The notes under the pieces: model-generated | Told to the model about the DNA's origin: nothing | Seen by the model: the letters and a program-made list of their open reading frames with translations, nothing else | The model's database searches: none | Source: JBFMDN01 sp040753915 | GTDB taxonomy: Bacteria > Desulfobacterota > Desulfomonilia > Desulfomonilales > Desulfomonilaceae | NCBI GenBank assembly: GCA_040753915.1 | Contig: JBFMDN010000034.1 | Span: 1 to 60,620 of the forward strand | Length of the DNA: 60,620 nucleotides | Reading direction: 5' to 3' | Shown here: in pieces, positions 1-9,454 of the stretch | Position numbering within the stretch: position 1 is the first letter of the stretch | Layout: each line of letters starts with the position of its first letter | Made by a program: the position numbers and the translations under genes

Positions 1-159
1 CACCCTGACCCTCTCCCCCGAAGCGGGGGAGAGGGGATTCTTTCGGCTCCCTCTCCCTCTGGGAGAGGGTTGGGGTGAGGGTGCCTTTCCACGCATCGAC
101 GCTCAATCGTGCTACGAGTTTTGGTGTGTCCCGAGTTTTGAGACATTTTCGGAAAGGCT
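1..159 (+). repeat. Partial copy of the TGTCTCAAAA-ended dispersed element (copy 1)
   Basis: The window opens inside a repeat that matches the reverse complement of 9739-9959. It has two CT-rich hairpins (about 10-36 and 47-70), then a segment (about 80-118) that is near-identical in both copies, and it ends in the terminal inverted repeat around 131-159 (core TTTTGAGACATTTTC). The left end lies outside the window. It is in inverted orientation relative to copy 2, so the two copies bracket the transporter operon. No coding sequence is supported here. Confidence 0.8.
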
Positions 160-235
160 ACCCTACACGGACGGAAGATGGTAGCCTGGAATTACACGCC
201 TCGCAGGGCCACACCACATGGGAGGAGCCGAACAT

Positions 236-775
236 TCACTTCTTCCGCTTCTGCTGGCTAATGATGGCCGGCTGGTCCATGGTCAGATTCTTCTCAAATT
301 CGCTCCAGAATTCTTTCTCGGACTTTTTCCATTCAGAGCCGAATTGTCTGTCGAACAACGTTAGCACCTTGTCAATCGCCTTTCGCCAGACGGACTGGTA
401 GCTCAACTGCAGGACGTCTTCGAGAAACGGGACAATGTCCGGCAGGCACGTCTTCGGCAAATAAGCCTTGGCACCCATCTCAATGGACTTCTTGAGAGCT
501 TCCGGGTTGAGCGCGTGGGCCGTGAGCATGAGCGCAGGAAAACCGCGATGTGTGGCAATGTCCAACAGCTCGAATCCTCGCACACCCATGATGTCCAGAA
601 TTACGATGTCATAGTTGTGCGAGTACAGTAACTGCCGCGCTTCCTGGAACCCTGTTGCTGTGTGTACGACAACATCAGCGCCGTCTTCCAGAAGCTCCGT
701 GAGAGTCTCCAGCACATCCGGCTCGTCGTCTACCGCTAGAATAGTCTTGTCACGCAATATCTCTGACTTTTGCAT
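236..775 (-). CDS. Single-domain response regulator with C-terminal extension
   Basis: A 179-residue protein with a CheY-like receiver domain over about residues 10-125. The acidic pair D16/D17, the phospho-acceptor D61 (VILDIMG), T85 (MLTAHA) and K108 (LPKT) are all present, so it should be phosphorylated by a histidine kinase. About 55 residues rich in aromatic and charged amino acids follow (WRKAID, FGSEWKK, FWSEFEKN). There is no recognisable DNA-binding output, so it probably acts by protein contact. It follows livF on the same strand after 118 nt with no clear terminator, so it may be the last gene of the transporter operon. Its cognate kinase is unknown; the kinase at 10232 is a candidate only by proximity. 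Confidence 0.85.
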   Translation of the reverse strand: MQKSEILRDKTILAVDDEPDVLETLTELLEDGADVVVHTATGFQEARQLLYSHNYDIVILDIMGVRGFELLDIATHRGFPALMLTAHALNPEALKKSIEMGAKAYLPKTCLPDIVPFLEDVLQLSYQSVWRKAIDKVLTLFDRQFGSEWKKSEKEFWSEFEKNLTMDQPAIISQQKRKK

Positions 776-893
776 CGATAATTCTTTACCTTCTCATTCT
801 CTCGGTGAGGTGGTGACGGCTAGTCGGCCCGGTTCGGAAATCGTTCACTCAAATTCTTGACGTTTGGCCCATTGCCGGTACGCTCCACCATTC

Positions 894-1601
894 CTACATC
901 CCCAGGTAGCGTGCTTTGATTTCGTGGTTCAAAGGAAGCTCCCTCGGAGAAGATCGGTGAACGATCTGGCCGCGGCTCATGACAAGAACTTCGTGAGCGG
1001 TGCTAATAGCCATATTGAAGTTCTGCTCGACGAGAAGAATGGCCATGCCGTCAACAGCTAGTCCCCTGATCACTTCCGATATTCCTTTCACGATCAGCGG
1101 AGCCAGACCCTCAGAGGGCTCGTCGAGGAGGAGGACTTCCGGTCTGCTCACAAGCGCCCTTGCCATTGCAAGCATTTGCTGCTCTCCGCCACTGAGATTT
1201 CCTGCTCGCTGGTCCCTGCGGGCTTTCAAGGTCGGAAAAGCATGAAAAGTCGTCTCGATATCCCAAGGTTTCCCTGTTGCATTACTCCTGACGCAGCGGA
1301 AAGGGACAGTCAGATTTTCGAAAACGGTCAACGAGCGAAACACTCGCCGGCCTTGGGGAACCAGAGCGAGCCCGCGGCGTGCTATCTGATGGGTGGACCC
1401 GCCAAGGATCTCCTCACCGTTGAGTCGTATGCGTCCGCTGGTGGGCTTGACAAAGGAGATAATGGAGTGCACCAACGTGGTTTTTCCCACGCCATTTCGC
1501 CCCAACACGGCCAGCACTTGCCCCCCTAAGACAGCGAAGGAGACGCCGTGCAAAATATGACTGTAGCCATAATGCGTGTGTAGATCAATAACTTCAAGCA
1601 T
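894..1601 (-). CDS. livF: Branched-chain-type ABC transporter ATP-binding protein (LivF-like)
   Basis: A 235-residue ATPase of the LivF class. It shows Walker A GRNGVGKT, the Q-loop region LVPQGRRVF, signature LSGGEQQ, Walker B LLLDEPSEGLAP and the H-loop region LLVEQN. It powers import by the LivHM permease together with LivG. The reading frame stays open upstream, but the family start MLEVIDLH fits the ATG at 1601, which overlaps the end of livG by 8 nt as expected for coupled translation. Family members carry branched-chain amino acids, amides, urea or aromatic acids, so the family alone does not fix the substrate. The neighbouring ligase and reductase suggest an organic acid. Confidence 0.9.
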   Translation of the reverse strand: MLEVIDLHTHYGYSHILHGVSFAVLGGQVLAVLGRNGVGKTTLVHSIISFVKPTSGRIRLNGEEILGGSTHQIARRGLALVPQGRRVFRSLTVFENLTVPFRCVRSNATGKPWDIETTFHAFPTLKARRDQRAGNLSGGEQQMLAMARALVSRPEVLLLDEPSEGLAPLIVKGISEVIRGLAVDGMAILLVEQNFNMAISTAHEVLVMSRGQIVHRSSPRELPLNHEIKARYLGM

Positions 1602-2346
1602 TGGCGCTTTCGAGTCCAAGATACACCTCAGCGACGTTCGGGTTGCCTCTAATCTCTGCTTCCGTGCCCTCAGCGAGCACCGATCCGTAATAGAGGACCG
1701 TGATTCTGTCCGCCATTTGAAACGCAACATCCATGTCGTGCTCGATAAATAGCACTGTGGTGGATGATTCCAATGACCGAACCATCGGCACGACGAGCGC
1801 TGTCTCGGCAGTCGACAGCCCTTGTGTCGGCTCATCGAGAAGAAGTATCTTGGGACGGGAAGCCAGAGCAAGAATAATTTCAAGCTGTCGCTGTTCCCCA
1901 TGAGACAGGCTCCGAACCGGATAATCCTTTTTGGCATCAAGGCCCCATCTGGCAAGGAGCGAAACTGCATTGTCGATCAGCTCCGTGTACGAGGACAGCA
2001 GCCTGCAGCAGACGTATTTCGTAGTGGAGAGTGCTTGGAGGCCAAGGATTATATTCTCCATAACCGATAAGTTATTAAATAGATTGGTAATCTGAAACGT
2101 TCTCGCCAGCCCTAGACGGGCCCTGACATGTGCAGCGCTCTTCGTGATGTCCTTGTTAAATGATAGTACTCGACCGGCAGACGGTTTGATCATTCCGCTG
2201 ATCACATTGAAGAGGGTCGTCTTTCCGGCTCCATTTGGACCGATGAGCGCTCGTTTCTCCCCGGCTTCTACGGACAAGCGGCACATGGTCAAGACCTGCA
2301 ATCCGCCGAATCGAACGTCAACATTGTCTAACTCTAGTGCAATCAT
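1594..2346 (-). CDS. livG: Branched-chain-type ABC transporter ATP-binding protein (LivG-like)
   Basis: A 250-residue ATPase of the LivG class. It has Walker A GPNGAGKT, signature LSHGEQRQ, Walker B ILLLDEPTQGLS and H-loop region VLFIEHDMD. The longer insert between Walker A and the signature (residues about 95-140) is typical of LivG and separates it from LivF. The ATG at 2346 is preceded by a weak GGGAAG element. It lies 92 nt after the binding-protein gene and overlaps livF by 8 nt. It should form the LivFG ATPase heterodimer on the cytoplasmic face of LivHM. Confidence 0.9.
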   Translation of the reverse strand: MIALELDNVDVRFGGLQVLTMCRLSVEAGEKRALIGPNGAGKTTLFNVISGMIKPSAGRVLSFNKDITKSAAHVRARLGLARTFQITNLFNNLSVMENIILGLQALSTTKYVCCRLLSSYTELIDNAVSLLARWGLDAKKDYPVRSLSHGEQRQLEIILALASRPKILLLDEPTQGLSTAETALVVPMVRSLESSTTVLFIEHDMDVAFQMADRITVLYYGSVLAEGTEAEIRGNPNVAEVYLGLESANA

Positions 2347-2438
2347 GTCTTCCCAAGCTCTGGGTCGTCAGACCCTGAGGGCATTTGTTGGCATCGTTTC
2401 GGCGCAGATTCCAGAGCATTGAACCTGCGCCTCAAGTG

Positions 2439-3689
2439 CTACTCGATCCATTTTCCTTTCATATCGGAATACGCGGGCATCTTCATGAATTCCTCGGGAC
2501 TCCAGGTCCAAAACTGATTGACTGCCTCATACGTCTTGATAGGTACACTCTGCCATGAACCGTCAACCTTCTTCACTTCCCGGATATATGAATTCTGAAT
2601 CGGTGCACCGAATTCGTCGAACTTCACTTTGCCTCGAGGGGCATTCAGATCTATGGAACGCATGACCTTGACGAATTCCTCGCCCTTTACTTCACCTTTT
2701 GTCTTCTCTAAAGCATCCGCTATGAGCTTTGCAGTCAGGTATCCTTGCTCGGAATAGAGAGTGGGCGGATGTCCGTATTTCTTCTGGTATGCTTCCTTAA
2801 ATTTCTTGTTCTCAGGGGTATCCAAGAGCAGACACCAGTGGGACTCGGTCACTACATTCTCTGCGGCTGCGCCTTGTTTCTGCAAAATTTTGTCGTCGAC
2901 AAGATATCCTTTTCCTGTAAGCGGTATCTTGTTCTTGAGACCATAATCAGCGTATTGCTGGACAAAACGCAGAGCGTCCGCTCCCGCGAAGAATACCATC
3001 ACAACATCCGCGTCCCTGTCGATCTTGGCAAGATATGGGGCATAATCTTTGGTTCCCAAGGGGGGCCAGATCTCCTGAATCACTTTTCCGCCTTTGTTCT
3101 TGAACGTCCTGGCTATGCCTCCGACGTGCTCGTATCCGGCTGCATAATCGGCCCCGATGAGGACGGCTTTGCGAAAGCCTTTGTCGTAAAGCCACTCACC
3201 AAGGGGATGAGATCCACCGCTATTGACGAACGCGGGTCTGACGATATAGGGGTTGGACTTTCTCTGCGTGAGATCGTCCGCTCCCGCATTGGAAATCACA
3301 AAGGGAATCTTGTGCTTTTGAACAAATTCTGCAACTGCATAGGCTGCTCCGGATCCCACAACGCCGGCCAAAATGTCTATGTGCTCTTTTTCGACCAGCT
3401 TCTTGGCGAGATCCAGTACTCGGCTCACATCATTACTACCTTTGTCTTCTACAAACACTTTGATGTCACGGCCGCCAGCCTTGGACCCTATTTCCTCCAT
3501 GTACAGATTGAAGCCATCTCGCAAGTCCACCCCGAGAGCGGTGTAAACTCCGGACAGGGAGATTGTGTAGCCGACTTTCACCGGTTCGGCCGCTTTGGCT
3601 GCCTCAGGCATGCACACGAATAGCAGCATGACCCCCAAGATCACCAATGCTGGGAGTTTCATGCGCGAAGTGAAGCGTCGTAAATTCAT
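2439..3689 (-). CDS. ABC transporter periplasmic substrate-binding protein (LivK/Peripla_BP_6 type)
   Basis: A 416-residue exported binding protein. A Sec signal peptide covers about residues 1-33 (hydrophobic ALVILGVMLLFVCM, cleavage near AKA-AEP). The mature start VKVGYTISLSGVYTALG is the usual opening of type I branched-chain/amide/aromatic-acid binding proteins, and two alpha/beta lobes follow. The ATG at 3689 has a strong GGAGGAGG just upstream. The C-terminus (FWTWSPEEFMKMP, GKWIE) resembles binding proteins of aromatic or organic-acid Liv systems in anaerobes, which is a weak hint at substrate. It sits between livM and livG in the operon. Confidence 0.88.
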   Translation of the reverse strand: MNLRRFTSRMKLPALVILGVMLLFVCMPEAAKAAEPVKVGYTISLSGVYTALGVDLRDGFNLYMEEIGSKAGGRDIKVFVEDKGSNDVSRVLDLAKKLVEKEHIDILAGVVGSGAAYAVAEFVQKHKIPFVISNAGADDLTQRKSNPYIVRPAFVNSGGSHPLGEWLYDKGFRKAVLIGADYAAGYEHVGGIARTFKNKGGKVIQEIWPPLGTKDYAPYLAKIDRDADVVMVFFAGADALRFVQQYADYGLKNKIPLTGKGYLVDDKILQKQGAAAENVVTESHWCLLLDTPENKKFKEAYQKKYGHPPTLYSEQGYLTAKLIADALEKTKGEVKGEEFVKVMRSIDLNAPRGKVKFDEFGAPIQNSYIREVKKVDGSWQSVPIKTYEAVNQFWTWSPEEFMKMPAYSDMKGKWIE

Positions 3690-3728
3690 GGCCTCCTCCT
3701 TCTTTGGGTTGAATCCAAGAGTACCTGG

Positions 3729-4757
3729 TCACTTGGATTTGCTGGCGGATAAGAGCCTCTTCGAGCTCTCCTGGGCCGTGGGCTCCGGCATCGGAGCCTG
3801 TGCCTGGTGGTTGACGCTAGCAACGCCTTGCTGCCGAAATTTCCGGATCGTTCCGAGCAGGCCATCAGGAAAGAAGAGAACCGTGCAAACAAAGGCGAGT
3901 CCTAGCACTATCAGCCACCGATCGGTGACATTGCTCACGAGATCGCGCACAAACACAATGATCAGAGAACCGGCCAGCGGACCGAACAAGGTCCCTGGGC
4001 CTCCCAGAATAACCATCAGAAGAGCAGAGGATGAATGAATGAGGCTGAAATCAGCCGGATTAGGACACCCGTAATAGTAGGCCTGGAGAATTCCGGAAAC
4101 ACCACCGATGAAAGCAGACAACAAGAATGCAGCGTACTTGTAAAGCCACACGTTGTAGCCGAGCACTCGCATCCGTACCTCGCTGTCTCGGATTCCCTTG
4201 AGGACAAGTCCGAACGGCGAGCTCACGACCAACCAAAACACACCGACCACGATGAGAAAGACAATTACCGTGAAGAAGTAGAATGCTACGGGGGTATCGA
4301 GGTTCACGAAGGGGATGAGAGCCGGACGGACCAATCCGGGAAGTCCGTCGTCCCCACCAGTCACCGACCGCCAACTATAGGTTATTCCATAAAGAATCTG
4401 GCAGAAGGCCAGCATGATAACCAGAAAGAAGATATCCCGAGTGCGAATGGCGAGCGGACCGAATACTGCCCCAGCCATTACGGCGGCCAGCAGGCCAACC
4501 CCTACTGCCGACCATGCAGCTCCGTCAACGCTTCTGGTGAAGATCGCCACCGCGTACCCGGCCACTCCGAAGAATGTTGCCTGACCAACTGACGCCAAGC
4601 CGAGATAACCGAGGAGAAGGTTTGCGGACATGGCGAGAATCGCAAGGATCAGAGCGCTTGTTACTAACCCGAGATAGTAAGTCGAGAGAATAAGGGGCAG
4701 TAGGCAAAGGACCCCAAGCAAACCTATGAACGCCAACGCTCTTGAGTCACTTCTCAT
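3729..4757 (-). CDS. livM: Branched-chain-type ABC transporter permease (LivM-like)
   Basis: A 342-residue inner-membrane permease with about nine hydrophobic segments. The family motif region GVGLLAAVMAGAVFGPLAIR leads into a cytoplasmic coupling loop (FGLVLKGIRDSEVRMRVLGY) with the conserved EAA-like residues. A GTG 15 nt further upstream is possible, but the ATG at 4757 overlaps the livH stop as ATGA, the classic coupled arrangement, and is preferred. It should pair with LivH to form the membrane channel. The last about 35 residues (QAQAPMPEPTAQESS) form a polar tail not needed for the fold. Confidence 0.9.
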   Translation of the reverse strand: MRSDSRALAFIGLLGVLCLLPLILSTYYLGLVTSALILAILAMSANLLLGYLGLASVGQATFFGVAGYAVAIFTRSVDGAAWSAVGVGLLAAVMAGAVFGPLAIRTRDIFFLVIMLAFCQILYGITYSWRSVTGGDDGLPGLVRPALIPFVNLDTPVAFYFFTVIVFLIVVGVFWLVVSSPFGLVLKGIRDSEVRMRVLGYNVWLYKYAAFLLSAFIGGVSGILQAYYYGCPNPADFSLIHSSSALLMVILGGPGTLFGPLAGSLIIVFVRDLVSNVTDRWLIVLGLAFVCTVLFFPDGLLGTIRKFRQQGVASVNHQAQAPMPEPTAQESSKRLLSASKSK

Positions 4758-5611
4758 AGAACTCGTCCCCACAGCCCTGTAGGCCTCAGAGCAAGGATAA
4801 TCGCCATCGGGGCAAATATGGTGAACATAGCCAGCTCCGGGAATAAAGCCTTACCGAAGTTGTCGAGCGCGGCCACGATGAGGCTTCCGAAGAAAGCCCC
4901 TTTCATGCTGCCCAGCCCTCCCACGATTATGACTACCACTGCGAGCAGAAGCACCTCCAGATCGACTCCGGGATATACCCCCACGAAGGGACCCCCTAGC
5001 ACTCCGCTGAGACCGGTGAGGGCAGTGCCTAGAATGAACACCACCGTGAAGAGCACCGGAACATTTATTCCCACGGCGCGGGCCATCTGCTCATCGTCAA
5101 CCCCTGCCCTCAGTATCGCCCCCCACCTGGTCTTTTCCTGGAAGAACCAGAGGGCGATCCCAATGGCGGCTCCTACAGCGATTACAAACAAGCGATACTT
5201 GGGAAAGACCATTTCACCCAGGCTGGCTGAGCCTGCGAGAAATTCAGGCGTCTGGAGAGTAGCAGGATCCGCGCCCCAAATGATTATGGCGACATCACCT
5301 ATGATGAACATGCACCCAAAGGTGAGAAGCACCTGGAGAAGACGCCGACCGTATATGCGCTGGAGCAGAAGCCTCTGGAGCACGAAGCCTACAATACCGC
5401 CCACCAGGCTACCGGCAAGTAGCCCCAAAAAGAAGTTGTCGCTCCATTCAATGACGCTCAGGGCCACGTAAGCACCGATCAAGTAACAGGAACCGTGGGC
5501 GAGATTGAGGATGTTCATCAATCCGAAGATCAGAGACAGTCCCGCACAGAGCAGGAATAGGAGCATCGCGAAGGATATGGCATTCAGAGACTGGATAATC
5601 CAAAATTCCAT
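4754..5611 (-). CDS. livH: Branched-chain-type ABC transporter permease (LivH-like)
   Basis: A 285-residue, very hydrophobic permease with about eight membrane segments. Typical LivH motifs are seen: GLSLIFGLMNILNLAHGSCY near the N-terminus, RAGVDDEQMARAVGIN in the coupling loop and VVVIIVGGLGSMKGAFFGS toward the C-terminus. The ATG at 5611 has AAAGGA seven nt upstream. It partners LivM, which overlaps its stop codon by four nt. It follows the ligase gene by 77 nt on the same strand, consistent with co-transcription. Confidence 0.9.
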   Translation of the reverse strand: MEFWIIQSLNAISFAMLLFLLCAGLSLIFGLMNILNLAHGSCYLIGAYVALSVIEWSDNFFLGLLAGSLVGGIVGFVLQRLLLQRIYGRRLLQVLLTFGCMFIIGDVAIIIWGADPATLQTPEFLAGSASLGEMVFPKYRLFVIAVGAAIGIALWFFQEKTRWGAILRAGVDDEQMARAVGINVPVLFTVVFILGTALTGLSGVLGGPFVGVYPGVDLEVLLLAVVVIIVGGLGSMKGAFFGSLIVAALDNFGKALFPELAMFTIFAPMAIILALRPTGLWGRVL

Positions 5612-5688
5612 TAGCGCGTCCTTTGCAAGAAAACTTCATTGCAAGATGACACAGAACCCGGCTGCGGCCGTATGGGACCCGGTCCCGC

Positions 5689-7350
5689 CTATCCGACAGC
5701 CCTTTTCTCCTGCTCAATCCTCTCCGCTATCATTTGGCGCAAAGCGTTCTTGTTCACCTTTCCAACCGCGGTGAGTGGGAACGCATCAATCAACTCCAAC
5801 CGTTCCGGCAGCTTGAATTTCGCTATCTTTCTCTCGTCAAGCAGAAACTGGTTCAGAGACTGAAGCGAGATTTCCAGATTTGGCCTGGGAATCACGTAGG
5901 CGCATGCCCTTTCCCCCAGCAAGGGATCCGGCATTGCCACATATGCACAGTTCGCCACTGCCGGATGTGACAGGATGTGATTTTCCACTTCCTCTGCGCT
6001 TATCTTCTCCCCTCCCCGGTTGATGCAATCCTTGATGCGGCCCTCAACGACTACATTTCCCGTGTGATGAAGACGGACGAGGTCTCCGGACTTGTAGAAT
6101 CCGTCCTCCGTGAAAGCTTTGGCATTGTGTTCGGGAGCCCGGTAATACCCCCGGATCGTATGCGGCCCTCTGCACCAGAGCTCTCCAACCTCTCCCTGAC
6201 TCACTTCTTTTCCTGTCGACGGATCGACAACTCTGAATTCATCTCCGGGAGATTGCGGTCTCCCCTGGGTGTGGAGCTTCACTTCATCCGGATCGTCACG
6301 CCGCGTCCAGTAGAGAGGACCTTCAGCCATTCCCAGTACCTGTTGCACATCACAACCCAATTCGGGTCGGACGCGAATGGCTATCTCCGGATTAAGCTTC
6401 GAACCGCCCGTCAAAATCACTTCCAGCGAGCTCAGATTGTACTGGCTTCGTTTCGGATGATTCAGCATCCCCACGATCATGGTGGGCACTGCCACACAGT
6501 GGGTGACCCCATACCGCTCTATGAGCCCCATCATTGCTTCCGGACTGGGATTGTCCGAGAGTACCTCGGTGCCACCTTTCCAGAGGACTCCTTTCAGGCC
6601 GGGACATGCTACGGCGAAATTGTGCTCTTGCGGAATAGCGATAAGCGACACCGTGTTTTCGGTGAGCTTACAGATTTCCGCATTACACATGAAGTTGTAC
6701 ACGTAGTCATTGTGAGTCCGGGGAATCAGTTTCGGGATTCCGGTGGTGCCTCCCGACAGTAAGAGGACTGCCGGCAGGCTTGGATCGGGTGTTGGGAGTC
6801 GCGAGAGATCGCGACGCTTTTCTATGGGATCGCGCAGCATCTCGTCAATGGAGTAATTACCGATCTTCGCGTCACCTCCAGCCACAAGAACCAGTTTCAG
6901 GGACGAATTGTTGGCCTTAACTTCTGCGGCCATCTCTTGATAGTCAAACCCTCTCCAGGTGGCTCCGATAGCCAGAGCTTTGGCCTGGGCCAGATCGGCA
7001 AAGAAGCTGATTTCCGTCTCTCTATGGGCAAACAGCGCCATTATCGGTATAGCCCCAGCTTTTAGGGTAGCGAGGTAGGTGACGACCACTTCGGCAACAT
7101 TCGGCATCTGCAAGACCAGACGGTCATATTCTTTGATGCCTATATCCATGAAATGCAAGGCCAGTCGTGTGACGAGGTTCCCAAGCTCCTCGTATGTGTA
7201 CCGACGATCGTCCGACGTAATGAGAGCTGTTTTAGAGGCATATTTCGCGCAGCACTCATCAATAACATCGCTGATAGTACGATCCAACCAATAACCGGCC
7301 TTACGGTACCTCTCTGCGAATTCCGCGGGCCAAGGCGTGAAGCCCTCCAT
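5689..7350 (-). CDS. AMP-forming acyl/aryl ligase (EntE/DhbE-like ANL superfamily)
   Basis: A 553-residue adenylate-forming enzyme. Its N-terminus (GFTPWPAEFAERYRKAGYW) matches 2,3-dihydroxybenzoate-AMP ligases such as EntE. ANL core motifs are present: LLLSGGTTGIPKLIPRTH (P-loop-like A3), MAEG in place of A5, YKSGDLV (A7), GRIKDCINRGGEKIS (A8) and the C-terminal lysine in TAVGKVNKNAL (A10). It activates a carboxylic acid with ATP and, by context, probably makes a CoA thioester. No siderophore synthesis genes are nearby, so catabolic activation of an aromatic or similar acid imported by the adjacent Liv system is more likely. The ATG at 7350 has GGGAGGG 9 nt upstream; a TTG 9 nt earlier is too close to that site. 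The exact acid is not determinable here. Confidence 0.88.
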   Translation of the reverse strand: MEGFTPWPAEFAERYRKAGYWLDRTISDVIDECCAKYASKTALITSDDRRYTYEELGNLVTRLALHFMDIGIKEYDRLVLQMPNVAEVVVTYLATLKAGAIPIMALFAHRETEISFFADLAQAKALAIGATWRGFDYQEMAAEVKANNSSLKLVLVAGGDAKIGNYSIDEMLRDPIEKRRDLSRLPTPDPSLPAVLLLSGGTTGIPKLIPRTHNDYVYNFMCNAEICKLTENTVSLIAIPQEHNFAVACPGLKGVLWKGGTEVLSDNPSPEAMMGLIERYGVTHCVAVPTMIVGMLNHPKRSQYNLSSLEVILTGGSKLNPEIAIRVRPELGCDVQQVLGMAEGPLYWTRRDDPDEVKLHTQGRPQSPGDEFRVVDPSTGKEVSQGEVGELWCRGPHTIRGYYRAPEHNAKAFTEDGFYKSGDLVRLHHTGNVVVEGRIKDCINRGGEKISAEEVENHILSHPAVANCAYVAMPDPLLGERACAYVIPRPNLEISLQSLNQFLLDERKIAKFKLPERLELIDAFPLTAVGKVNKNALRQMIAERIEQEKRAVG

Positions 7351-7377
7351 AGTCCACAACCCTCCCTGCTTACAGAT

Positions 7378-9333
7378 TTAGATGCGCGTTCCAAGCTTGT
7401 ATCCGTCATGAATTGCATTGTACAAGCTTCGTGGAATCATGGCGTCCCCAACAACGTAGAGCTCATCACAGAAGTACTCGAGCTCGCTGACGAGATTCTG
7501 TTTCGGCGCCACGGGACCGGCAAGTATGACGCTATCAGCGGGCAGATAGTGTTCATTCCTGTCTTTGTCCCTGATCTGCACGGATCCGTTCTCTATCCCC
7601 AGCGGCACGGCCTCTGTATGCACCTGGATACTCAACTGTTTTACAAGGGCATTGTGACGCCACTTGAACGTGGTGGACACGTCAAAATCCACCCTCTTGT
7701 TTGATTCCACGATCACCGGTTTGCAGCCCTGCTTGGCAAGGACCTCAGCTACGGTCAAGCCGATCTTACCTCCTCCCAAGATCACCACATTGGGCCCCAA
7801 ACCCGAGTAACCGTTGCTCAGAACTTTTCCGGCCTCATCCACAATTGCGGAACGTGCCCCGGGGATTTCCGGTTTCTTCACCTCTGCACCGGTCGCGACA
7901 ATGACCACATCGGGATCAAATTCGGCAGCTACACGACGATTGACTGGCGTGTTGAGGCGGACGGCAATGCCGAGGTCTTGGATGCGATACTTGTAGTACT
8001 GGAGGAGCTCCAACAAGACCTCTCCTCCGCTGATATCCCTCGAAGACGGGATGAGAGCGCCGCCGATACTATCCGACGCCTCGAATATCGTAACATCGTG
8101 GCCCCTCTGAGCGGCCGCAATTGCCGCTTCAAGGCCAGCCGGTCCTCCACCAGCCACCATGACCTTCTTCTTCACCACTGCCGGCGTTATGCTGTATTCG
8201 GGCTCTACTTCGTGTCCGAGCCTCGGATTTACCGCACACATATACGGCTGATTGTAAAACATCTTGGCAAGGCAAAGCATGCAACCGATACAGGGCTTAA
8301 CGCGTTCGGGGCGCCCCTCCTTAATCTTTTGAACCATCAGCGGATCACTGAGCAAGGGCCGACAGATCTCCCAATAGTCAAATACGCCCGTGGCTAAGGC
8401 CTTCTCCGCTTCCCAGGGGTCGGACAGACGCGGGCCGAAAGCGAGTGGTACATCGCCTATAGCCTTCTTGGCCTTCTCCGCCAGATACAGCCATTCGGTT
8501 CTGCTCACATCACGTCCCAACGCGCCCTGCCTCGACTCGTGCCATCCTATCACCATGCTGATCATGTCAGCGCCGCAGCCCGCTGCAATTCTCATTATTT
8601 CAATGCATTCTTCTTCGTTGTTTCCGCCAAACTCATCCATGAGCTCCGTTCCGTTAAGACGGATTATCACGAGCCTGTCCGGGCCGACCGACTTGCGCAG
8701 GGCCGCTAGTATCTCCACCATAAACCGGGCGCGATTCTCTAAGGAACCGCCGTATTCGTCCGTTCGCCGATTGGTGAAAGGAGAAAGGAAACAGCTCAGC
8801 AGATAGCCCAGGAAGCTGGTGACTTCTACCCCGTCGAACCCGGCCTTGACCGCCCTGCTTGCCGCTTCTGCGTGGTCCTCGATAGCCAGATGGATCTCCT
8901 CTTTGGTCATAGCCCGCGGTGGGCGAAAGTGTTTCAGAGTCTGCGGCGTGTCCGAAGGTTGCACACAGTAGCCTATGTCAATTCCCCCATACCGTCCGCC
9001 GTGAAGTATTTGCTGAATTGCCACGGCATTATGTTCGTGAAACAGGTCGGCAATTCTTTTGAGACCTGGGATATACTTGTCGTCGTTAATGCAGAGTTGA
9101 CTGTGGTACGCTTTCCCTTCTCCGGACTTATCCGGATAAGCCCCCTGGTTCGTCATGATAGAAGCACCGGTCTGGGCGATGACCTGGTCTCTCGCAAATT
9201 CTCGTTCAGACAGGAACCCGTCTCGTGTGTTGAAATTACTCACGCAGCACGCTGCATATTTTACCCTGTTTTGCAGGGTGAACTTTCCTATTTTTCCCTC
9301 ACCAAAGATGTGAGGGAATTGTCGTTCAGACAT
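7378..9333 (-). CDS. Fe-S flavin oxidoreductase (2,4-dienoyl-CoA reductase/2-enoate reductase type)
   Basis: A 651-residue enzyme with the FadH/enoate-reductase layout: an old-yellow-enzyme TIM barrel (about 1-350, FMN), a [4Fe-4S] cysteine cluster in KPCIGCMLC plus the cysteine of YMCAVNP, then an FAD-binding Rossmann fold (VMVAGGGPAGLEAA) and an inner NAD(P)H fold (VVILGGGKIGLTVAE), ending with YVVGDAM. The cysteine spacing is C-x2-C-x2-C-x11-C, closer to trimethylamine dehydrogenase than to E. coli FadH. It probably reduces a C=C bond of an acid or CoA ester. The frame is open to 9477, but the ATG at 9333 has a GGAGGT site five nt upstream, and the upstream part is a dispersed repeat, so 9333 is chosen. 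It is the first gene of the operon. Confidence 0.88.
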   Translation of the reverse strand: MSERQFPHIFGEGKIGKFTLQNRVKYAACCVSNFNTRDGFLSEREFARDQVIAQTGASIMTNQGAYPDKSGEGKAYHSQLCINDDKYIPGLKRIADLFHEHNAVAIQQILHGGRYGGIDIGYCVQPSDTPQTLKHFRPPRAMTKEEIHLAIEDHAEAASRAVKAGFDGVEVTSFLGYLLSCFLSPFTNRRTDEYGGSLENRARFMVEILAALRKSVGPDRLVIIRLNGTELMDEFGGNNEEECIEIMRIAAGCGADMISMVIGWHESRQGALGRDVSRTEWLYLAEKAKKAIGDVPLAFGPRLSDPWEAEKALATGVFDYWEICRPLLSDPLMVQKIKEGRPERVKPCIGCMLCLAKMFYNQPYMCAVNPRLGHEVEPEYSITPAVVKKKVMVAGGGPAGLEAAIAAAQRGHDVTIFEASDSIGGALIPSSRDISGGEVLLELLQYYKYRIQDLGIAVRLNTPVNRRVAAEFDPDVVIVATGAEVKKPEIPGARSAIVDEAGKVLSNGYSGLGPNVVILGGGKIGLTVAEVLAKQGCKPVIVESNKRVDFDVSTTFKWRHNALVKQLSIQVHTEAVPLGIENGSVQIRDKDRNEHYLPADSVILAGPVAPKQNLVSELEYFCDELYVVGDAMIPRSLYNAIHDGYKLGTRI

Positions 9334-9454
9334 TGAAGACCTCCGAAGGCCACATGTATTACTCCTCGGCGCAACCAAAGTGGAGCGCATTAAGACCAGG
9401 TCGGAACCTGATTCGCAAACTGAGTCATTAACGACAGCCTGAAGGCAACGGATG

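Noticed and set aside
1..75. CT-rich hairpins as a CRISPR or terminator
   Set aside because: Only a few copies at distant places and no spacer arrangement; they are inner parts of the 221-bp element.
2745..3623. A 292-codon open frame opposite the binding-protein gene
   Set aside because: Fully antisense to a clear family member with signal peptide and ribosome site; it has no domain of its own.
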